From Candidatus Hydrogenedentota bacterium (GTDB lineage Bacteria; Hydrogenedentota; Hydrogenedentia; Hydrogenedentales; SLHB01): a stretch of 39,175 nucleotides of DNA. Below are positions 34,003 through 39,175 of the stretch, piece after piece. The stretch covers positions 1 through 39,175 of the forward strand of contig DAOLNV010000034.1 of the NCBI GenBank assembly GCA_035416745.1, given 5' to 3'. Every line of letters begins with the position of its first letter. Within the stretch, counting starts at the first letter, position 1. Position numbers and translations under genes: made by a program. The notes beneath the pieces are model-generated. The model was not told the DNA's origin and ran no database searches. It saw only the letters and a list, made by a program, of their open reading frames with translations.

Positions 34003-34844
34003 GGATGATACTTTCCGTAAATGGCGTCGGTCATACGCGCAACGCGGGCCATCATCCGCACGTTGTGCACCCGCACCGCGTCGGCCCCATTCGCAATAGC
34101 GACCGCCACCGTGGCGGCAGTGCCTTCATCCCGCTCACCCAGCGCGGCGTCCAGCACGGCTCCGATGGTCGATTTATTCGAGGTGCCAACCAACACGGGG
34201 CGTCCCAAACGCTTGAATTCTCCAAGACGTCTCAGCAGTTCCAGATTATGCGCCACCGTTTTCCCGAATCCAAATCCGGGGTCTACCCAGATGCGCCGTT
34301 CGGAGATGCCCTGGGCCACAGCGTATGACATGCGTTGTTCCAGGAACGCGCGGATATCGTCGACCACATTCTTGTAGAAAGGGTCTCTCTGCATGGTCTT
34401 GGGCGCGCCCTGCATGTGCATGAGTATGCAGTCCACGCCGCTGGAAGCGATTACCCCGGCCATTTCGGGGTCGCCCCGCAGAGCGGTGATATCGTTGACC
34501 ATGACGGCGCCCGCCGCAATGCAGGCGGCGGCCGTTGACGCGTGGTAGGTGTCGATCGAGAGCGGTTTCCCGAGCCCTGCGCAAGCGCGCACGACGGGAA
34601 GCACGCGCTCGAGTTCCACGGCCGGATCGAGCGTTTCGGCACCAGGCCGCGAGGATTCTCCGCCGATGTCGAGGAGATCCGCACCCGATTCGGCCAGTTG
34701 CCGGGCATAGGCTGTTGCGAGGTCAAACTTGGCGTATCTTCCCCCGTCAAAGAAGGAATCGGGCGTCACATTGATGATGCCCATGATAGCCGTACCCGGC
34801 CCGAGCTGCTCCGCCAACGGCATGCGTGTCGCCGCTTCCCTCAT
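33999..34844 (-). CDS. folP: Dihydropteroate synthase
   Basis: A 281-residue TIM-barrel enzyme joining p-aminobenzoate with 6-hydroxymethyl-dihydropterin pyrophosphate in folate synthesis; target of sulfonamides. Landmarks are AIMGIINVTPDSFFDGG (first loop), ADLLDIGGESSRPGAE (second), SIDTYHA, VNDITALRG, MHMQGAPKTMQ, and WVDPGFGFGKTVAHNLELLRR. I use ATG at 34844 because GGCGAGGTGG lies at a fair distance before it; GTG at 34862 is an alternative. It is downstream of ftsH by 55 bases and overlaps glmM by four. Confidence 0.94.
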   Translation of the reverse strand: MREAATRMPLAEQLGPGTAIMGIINVTPDSFFDGGRYAKFDLATAYARQLAESGADLLDIGGESSRPGAETLDPAVELERVLPVVRACAGLGKPLSIDTYHASTAAACIAAGAVMVNDITALRGDPEMAGVIASSGVDCILMHMQGAPKTMQRDPFYKNVVDDIRAFLEQRMSYAVAQGISERRIWVDPGFGFGKTVAHNLELLRRLGEFKRLGRPVLVGTSNKSTIGAVLDAALGERDEGTAATVAVAIANGADAVRVHNVRMMARVARMTDAIYGKYHP

Positions 34845-34899
34845 ACGTAACCACCTCGCCACCCCGCGGACTGCCCGGCGGCTGGGCGTTCAATAGTGT

Positions 34900-36861
34900 T
34901 TATGCAGGATCCGGCACGGGGGCATCGGGGCCCGCATGCAATCCGTCACTCGCCGGCTCTTCGTTCCGCGGCTCGTCCTGTGCGACGATGCGAGCGGGTC
35001 GGATTCCCGTCAGTTCACGCTCTTTCTTCGGCAACAGGTCTTGGCCGCCCTGTTTGCGGATGATCTCGTCGAGTTCGTCGCCCTCGAGCGTCTCGCGCTC
35101 GACCAGCGCCTCCGAAATGGCCAGAAGGATGTCTTTGTGCTTGTTCATCAATTCCTTGGCGTCGGCGTAGGCTTCGTCCAGAATCGAGTGAATGGCCTTG
35201 TCAACCGCCGAGGCGGTTTCCTCGCTGAAATCGCGCTCGCGCACCAAGTCGCGGCCCAGGAATATCTCGGAATTGGACCCGAATGAAATGGGGCCCAACT
35301 CGCTCATGCCCCACTGGCAAACCATGGCGTGAGCCAGCTCCGTGGCGCGTTTGAGGTCGTTCGAAACGCCGCTGCTCATCTCGCTCAGCGCAACGTCCTC
35401 AGCGGCGCGCCCGCCCATCATGTACCGAATCTGTGCCAGGCAGTACGATCTGGACAGGGAATGGCGGTCCTCTTCGGGGAGCATGCTGGTAACGCCAAGA
35501 GCTTGTCCGCGGGGAATAATGGTCACTTTGTGAATGGGGTCGCCATGCGGCATGAGCCGGCCCACCAGGGCATGGCCCGCTTCATGGATCGCCGTGCTCC
35601 ACTTTTCTTTCGGACTGATGACAAGGCTTCGCCGCTCCGGGCCCATCAATACGCGGTCTTTGGCGTCTTCGAAATCGGTAATCTGCACCCTTTCATGGTC
35701 GCGGCGCGCGGCGAGCAACGCTGCCTCGTTGACCAGATTGGCCAGGTCGGCCCCCGAGAACCCCGGAGTCCCGCGCGCGAACGTGCGGATGTCAACTTCG
35801 TCGTCCAGTGGCACGCCGTTGTTGCGCAGATGAATGCGAAGGATGGCTTCGCGGCCGGTGATGTCCGGATTGCTCACCACGACCTGGCGGTCAAACCGGC
35901 CGGGACGCAGCAGTGCGCGGTCCAACACATCGGGCCGGTTGGTCGCCGCCATCAGGATCACGCCTTCGCTGGTGTTGAACCCGTCCATTTCGACGAGCAG
36001 TTGGTTAAGGGTCTGTTCACGCTCGTCGTGTCCGCCGCCGAGCCCGGCGCCTCGCTGGCGGCCGACCGCGTCGATCTCGTCGATGAAAATGATGCATGGG
36101 GCATGCTTTTGTCCCTGCTGGAACAAATCGCGTACGCGGCTGGCGCCTACGCCGACGAACATCTCGACGAAATCCGACCCGCTGATGCTGAAGAACGGCA
36201 CATGAGCCTCGCCGGCCACGGCGCGGGCGAGCAAGGTCTTGCCCGAACCCGGGGGACCTACCAGCAACACGCCTTTGGGGATACGGCCGCCCAAACGCGA
36301 GAACTTCTTGGGATCCTTCAGGAATGCGATGATCTCCTGAAGTTCCTCTTTGGCCTCGTCTACCCCCGCGACATCATCAAAGGTGACCACTTTGTCGCTG
36401 TGGTTCATGAGACGGGCGCGGCTCTTGCCAAACGAGAGAGCCTTGTTGCTGCCCCCCTGCATCTGGCGAAACATGAAAAACCAGAACAGGCCAACAATCA
36501 GGATGAACGGCACGATGTTGACCAGCATGCCCAGCCACAGGTTGTTGTCGCGCTCCATCTGTGGAACAATGCCCTGTTCCGTGAGCTTCTGGTCCCAATC
36601 ATCCAGAAAGTCCTTCCACTGAAACGTGATCGTATCCGAGTTCTTATAGGGCTCCTTGAGCTTGGCCTGAACTTCGTAAAGGCTGTCGCCGAGATCTTTC
36701 ACCACGACCGCCTTCACATTGCTCTTTTCGATTTGATCCACGAAATCGAGCCGCCCCAGCTTTTCACCGGCCTTCTGCGTCTTGGAGAGCTGGGTCAGGG
36801 CAAGCACCACAATGATGATCAACACGATCCAAAGAGAGGCCTGTTTGAGAAAACCATTCAT
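34900..36861 (-). CDS. ftsH: ATP-dependent zinc metalloprotease FtsH
   Basis: A 653-residue membrane-anchored AAA+ protease that extracts and degrades membrane and regulatory proteins as a hexamer. Membrane helices are at about 9-24 and 111-131 with a periplasmic domain between. Walker A GPPGSGKT is at 202-209, Walker B CIIFIDEID about 256-264, and the second region of homology ATNRPDVLDRALLRPGRFDR at 306-325. The zinc site HEAGH is at 426-430 with the third ligand Asp in a later SNDLKRAT region. The last 40 residues are acidic and Pro-rich, without known function. Start ATG 36861. Normal length. It heads the operon ftsH-folP-glmM-pdxJ. Confidence 0.96.
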   Translation of the reverse strand: MNGFLKQASLWIVLIIIVVLALTQLSKTQKAGEKLGRLDFVDQIEKSNVKAVVVKDLGDSLYEVQAKLKEPYKNSDTITFQWKDFLDDWDQKLTEQGIVPQMERDNNLWLGMLVNIVPFILIVGLFWFFMFRQMQGGSNKALSFGKSRARLMNHSDKVVTFDDVAGVDEAKEELQEIIAFLKDPKKFSRLGGRIPKGVLLVGPPGSGKTLLARAVAGEAHVPFFSISGSDFVEMFVGVGASRVRDLFQQGQKHAPCIIFIDEIDAVGRQRGAGLGGGHDEREQTLNQLLVEMDGFNTSEGVILMAATNRPDVLDRALLRPGRFDRQVVVSNPDITGREAILRIHLRNNGVPLDDEVDIRTFARGTPGFSGADLANLVNEAALLAARRDHERVQITDFEDAKDRVLMGPERRSLVISPKEKWSTAIHEAGHALVGRLMPHGDPIHKVTIIPRGQALGVTSMLPEEDRHSLSRSYCLAQIRYMMGGRAAEDVALSEMSSGVSNDLKRATELAHAMVCQWGMSELGPISFGSNSEIFLGRDLVRERDFSEETASAVDKAIHSILDEAYADAKELMNKHKDILLAISEALVERETLEGDELDEIIRKQGGQDLLPKKERELTGIRPARIVAQDEPRNEEPASDGLHAGPDAPVPDPA

Positions 36862-37203
36862 AAAAGGTTGGCTATCCTTACGTTACATCGGGCGCGAAAA
36901 AGACCTCGCGCTCATACTCTATAATGATAACATACGATTCGGACTCTTACAATCCCGCGGCTATGCAACGTTTTCCCGCGCAAAACGTTGCGGGATTTGA
37001 CGTCCGGCTACTCCGCAATAAGATAACGCCCGAACTACGGTTTTATTCACCCCGTCAGGCGGAAGGGGGCCTGGCATCCCGGGGTTGCGCGGCCTTCCGG
37101 CGGAGCAGGGGTCTTCGGAACGTGCGATTGCCGGTCGTTGTGGTGCGGGCATGTTGCCGTGCGCGTTGTGTTTGCGTTAGATTGTCATGGCGAGGAGAAC
37201 GCA
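36862..37203. other. Spacer between ftsH and manC
   Basis: This 342-base divergent spacer has no gene. It contains a TATAAT at 36920-36925 (plus strand) without clear -35, and a perfect 10-bp inverted repeat at 36965-36991 described separately. A longer imperfect repeat of CGGAAGG/CCTTCCG lies at about 37060-37110. Confidence 0.5.
36965..36991. promoter_or_regulatory. Inverted repeat, possible operator
   Basis: GCAACGTTTT (36965-36974) and AAAACGTTGC (36982-36991) pair perfectly around a 7-nt spacer. It lies in the divergent ftsH/manC region, where a dimeric repressor would have access to both promoters. No T-run flanks the arms on either strand that would make a clear terminator. Confidence 0.45.
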
Positions 37204-38322
37204 ATGACCACACCCCAGACGATCCGCGTAGGCGTTATTATGGCCGGCGGCTCCGGCGAGCGGTTCTGGCCCTTGTCTCGCAGACTGCGGCCAAAACAGC
37301 TGCTCTGCCTGACGTCTCCAGACCGGACGTTGCTTGCGGAAGCGGTTTCCCGGGTCGCTCCCGTCGTTCCGCCCAAGGACATCTACATCGTGACGGGAAG
37401 GCATCTGGTTGACCCCATCCGCGAAGCCGGCACGGGCGTGCCTCCCGAGAATGTAATCGCTGAACCGTGCAAACGCAACACTTCGGGGGCCCTTGCTTAC
37501 GCGGCCGCGTGTATGATGGCGCGATACGATGCCGCCCCCCAGAACATCACCATGGCCATCACCACGGCCGATCACGAGATCGGCGATGCGGAACGGTTTC
37601 AGCAGACCGTCGCGGCGGCCCTGGACGTTGTGGAGCGCGGCGGTGTTCTGGCCACACTCGGCGTGGCGCCCACGAGGGCTGAAACCGGCTACGGGTACAT
37701 TCAAATCGCCGAGGATGCCCGTTCCGTATCGGAGGGGGATGTCGCCATCTATCCGGTAACGGCGTTTCATGAGAAACCCAACCGTGAGGTGGCCGAGGGT
37801 TTCGTGTCGTCCGGCCGCTACTTCTGGAACAGCGGCATGTTTTTCTGGCGCATATCCGATTTTCTCGACGAGCTGGACAGGGTCAGGCCCGCGCTCGCAA
37901 TGGCAGTCCGTGATATGGCCGAGGCAGCGAAAGAGGGTGACGAACTGGGCGTACACAAGATTTTCGAGAAACTCGAAGACATTTCGATAGACTATGCGCT
38001 CATGGAACATGCCCGCCGCGTGGTAATGGCCCGAGCCGAGTTTCCATGGGACGACATTGGCGCCTGGCCGGCCCTGAACCGTACCATGGCGCGCGACAGC
38101 CGAGGCAATGCCGGTCGTGGCGAACCGGTCCTCATCGATTGCGACAACTGCATTGTGTACAACGAACCGGGCAGCGGCAAGGTTGCGGTGGGCGTTGTCG
38201 GGTGTGAGGATTTGATTGTGGTGGTGACCTCCGACGGCGTCCTGGTTGCGCCAAAAGACCGGGCGCAGGACGTCCGCTTGGTCGTGGCCGAACTGAAGGC
38301 GCGCGGGACTGGCCAGGTCTAG
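37204..38322 (+). CDS. manC: Mannose-1-phosphate guanylyltransferase
   Basis: A 372-residue nucleotidyltransferase making GDP-mannose from mannose 1-phosphate and GTP. It begins VGVIMAGGSGERFWPLSRRLRPKQLL, the signature G-G-x-G-x-R/PLSR..PKQ, and continues with EPCKRNTSGALAYAA, TTADHEIGD (substrate/metal Asp), GYIQIAED, FHEKPN and FFWNSGMFFWRI; all fit type II guanylyltransferases without the isomerase domain. ATG at 37204 follows GAGGAG at good spacing; the longer frame from 37138 adds a non-conserved N-terminus. The next gene, a GT2 glycosyltransferase, is 39 bases downstream and probably uses lipid-linked mannose or a related sugar. Confidence 0.93.
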   Translation: MTTPQTIRVGVIMAGGSGERFWPLSRRLRPKQLLCLTSPDRTLLAEAVSRVAPVVPPKDIYIVTGRHLVDPIREAGTGVPPENVIAEPCKRNTSGALAYAAACMMARYDAAPQNITMAITTADHEIGDAERFQQTVAAALDVVERGGVLATLGVAPTRAETGYGYIQIAEDARSVSEGDVAIYPVTAFHEKPNREVAEGFVSSGRYFWNSGMFFWRISDFLDELDRVRPALAMAVRDMAEAAKEGDELGVHKIFEKLEDISIDYALMEHARRVVMARAEFPWDDIGAWPALNRTMARDSRGNAGRGEPVLIDCDNCIVYNEPGSGKVAVGVVGCEDLIVVVTSDGVLVAPKDRAQDVRLVVAELKARGTGQV

Positions 38323-38361
38323 TACCCACCCGGGACCGCTAAAACGGCAGCGAGGGCATGA

Positions 38362-39175
38362 ATGCAGACCCAGGAGAAACGGCAGACGTTGTCCGTGGTC
38401 TGTCCAGTTCGTAACGAATGCGGGAATCTGCCCGCACTGTACGACCAGCTTCGCGCCGCACTGCAAGAAACCGCTCTCGCATGGGAGATCATCCTGGTTG
38501 ACGACGGCAGCACGGACGGGTCGGCAAATGCCATACGGGCGCTTCACCAGGAGGATTCCCGCGTGCAGGGCATTTTCCTGTCACGAAACTTCGGGCACGA
38601 AGCGGCGGCAACAGCCGGCATCGACCACGCCCGCGGGGATGCCGTTGTTCTGATGGACGCCGACCTGCAAGATCCCCCTTCTCTGATCCCCGCTCTGGTC
38701 GAGAAATGGCGCGAAGGGTACGACATCGTATGTGCGCAGCGTACCGCCCGCCACAGGGAATCCGCCTTCAAACGCGCCTCGGCGTACCTCTTCTACCGCA
38801 TCATGACCTTCTTGGTAGGATGGAATTTGCCAGCCGACACCGGAAACTTCCGCCTCATGAACCGAGCCGCGGTTGAGGCATTCAAGAACTGCCCCGAGCG
38901 AAACCGTTTTGTGCGCGCCCTCGTGGCTTGGACAGGTTTTCGACAGACCACCGTGCCTTTCGAGCGGCCCCCGCGGCGGGCGGGAATAAGCAATTACCGG
39001 ACCTGGCAGATGGTCGCACTGGCACTCACCAGCGTGACGAGTTTTTCGGTCGCCCCGCTGCGCATCGCCACGGCGATCGGGCTGCTTGTGGTGCCCTTGG
39101 CAACGCTGACCGTGCTGGGAATCCTCATCGGGAGGCTCCTGGGCGCACCGGTGCCGGTGAACGTGGTTGTAGTAG
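38362..39175 (+). CDS. GT2 family glycosyltransferase, DPM1/GtrB-like (3' end outside window)
   Basis: The first 271 residues are present. It begins LSVVCPVRNECGNLPAL and has VDDGSTDGS (nucleotide binding), GFGHE-like RNFGHEAAATAGIDHARG, MDADLQDPP (DxD type metal motif), and FRLMNRAAVEAF and RAGISNYRTWQM, with membrane helices from about residue 235 (LRIATAIGLLVVPLATLTVLG). This matches polyprenyl-phosphate mannose/glucose synthases, which transfer a hexose from a nucleotide sugar to a lipid carrier. ATG at 38362 follows AGGG. It follows manC closely, supporting a GDP-mannose donor. The C-terminal helix pair is cut by the window end. Confidence 0.9.
   Translation, partial: MQTQEKRQTLSVVCPVRNECGNLPALYDQLRAALQETALAWEIILVDDGSTDGSANAIRALHQEDSRVQGIFLSRNFGHEAAATAGIDHARGDAVVLMDADLQDPPSLIPALVEKWREGYDIVCAQRTARHRESAFKRASAYLFYRIMTFLVGWNLPADTGNFRLMNRAAVEAFKNCPERNRFVRALVAWTGFRQTTVPFERPPRRAGISNYRTWQMVALALTSVTSFSVAPLRIATAIGLLVVPLATLTVLGILIGRLLGAPVPVNVVVV

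Noticed and set aside
36860..37200. Riboswitch or small RNA in the ftsH/manC spacer
   Set aside because: Only one simple hairpin is visible; no known riboswitch consensus.

Overview
The window is chromosomal DNA of a high-GC bacterium that I cannot place to species. A spoT-like solo alarmone synthetase, three Tat-exported Gfo/Idh/MocA oxidoreductases, LamG/cytochrome c proteins of the hydrazine-synthase-alpha fold and many secreted sugar-related proteins resemble gene content seen in Planctomycetes, Lentisphaerae and Candidatus Hydrogenedentes. That placement is inference from gene content, not from a phylogenetic marker comparison.

Layout. 1-3256: the 5' half of a tRNA-Arg(UCU) on the minus strand, then rpsU with a near-consensus sigma70 promoter and its own terminator, then xylB overlapping an rluD-type pseudouridine synthase. 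3264-6764: a minus-strand operon of two amidohydrolase-2 proteins, a GlmU-like sugar-1-phosphate nucleotidylyltransferase and an M50-type membrane protease. 6917-8537: a TPR protein overlapping an iron-type alcohol dehydrogenase whose usual second metal ligand is Gln. 8564-14235: minus-strand ABC exporter pair, a sodium:solute symporter and a Tat-exported Gfo/Idh/MocA oxidoreductase. 14442-16079: a visibly AT-richer P-loop ATPase of the Sll1717 type, apparently acquired. 16350-22616: a secreted beta-propeller protein facing a 1428-residue LamG-LamG-HzsA-like dihaem protein. 22791-30695: two more Tat-exported oxidoreductases, a small lipoprotein, a RelA/SpoT synthetase fused to TPRs, an 845-residue secreted protein of unknown family and a decayed gene remnant behind it. 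31008-31817: an orphan short flagellin preceded by 21-bp tandem repeats. 31897-36861: the housekeeping operon ftsH-folP-glmM-pdxJ. 37204-39175: a mannose-1-phosphate guanylyltransferase followed by a GT2 glycosyltransferase cut by the window end.

How it fits together. The core genes (rpsU, rluD, ftsH, folP, glmM, pdxJ, manC) are ordinary. The accessory middle (about 11-31 kb) looks like a secreted carbohydrate-handling repertoire: export-signal dehydrogenases, a symporter, beta-propeller and LamG proteins. The most unusual items are the LamG/HzsA-like dihaem fusion, the solo alarmone synthetase with TPRs, the Sll1717-type ATPase in foreign-looking DNA, the orphan flagellin and several palindromes in the spacers. 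I saw no CRISPR array, integrase, transposase or recognised multi-gene defence cassette.
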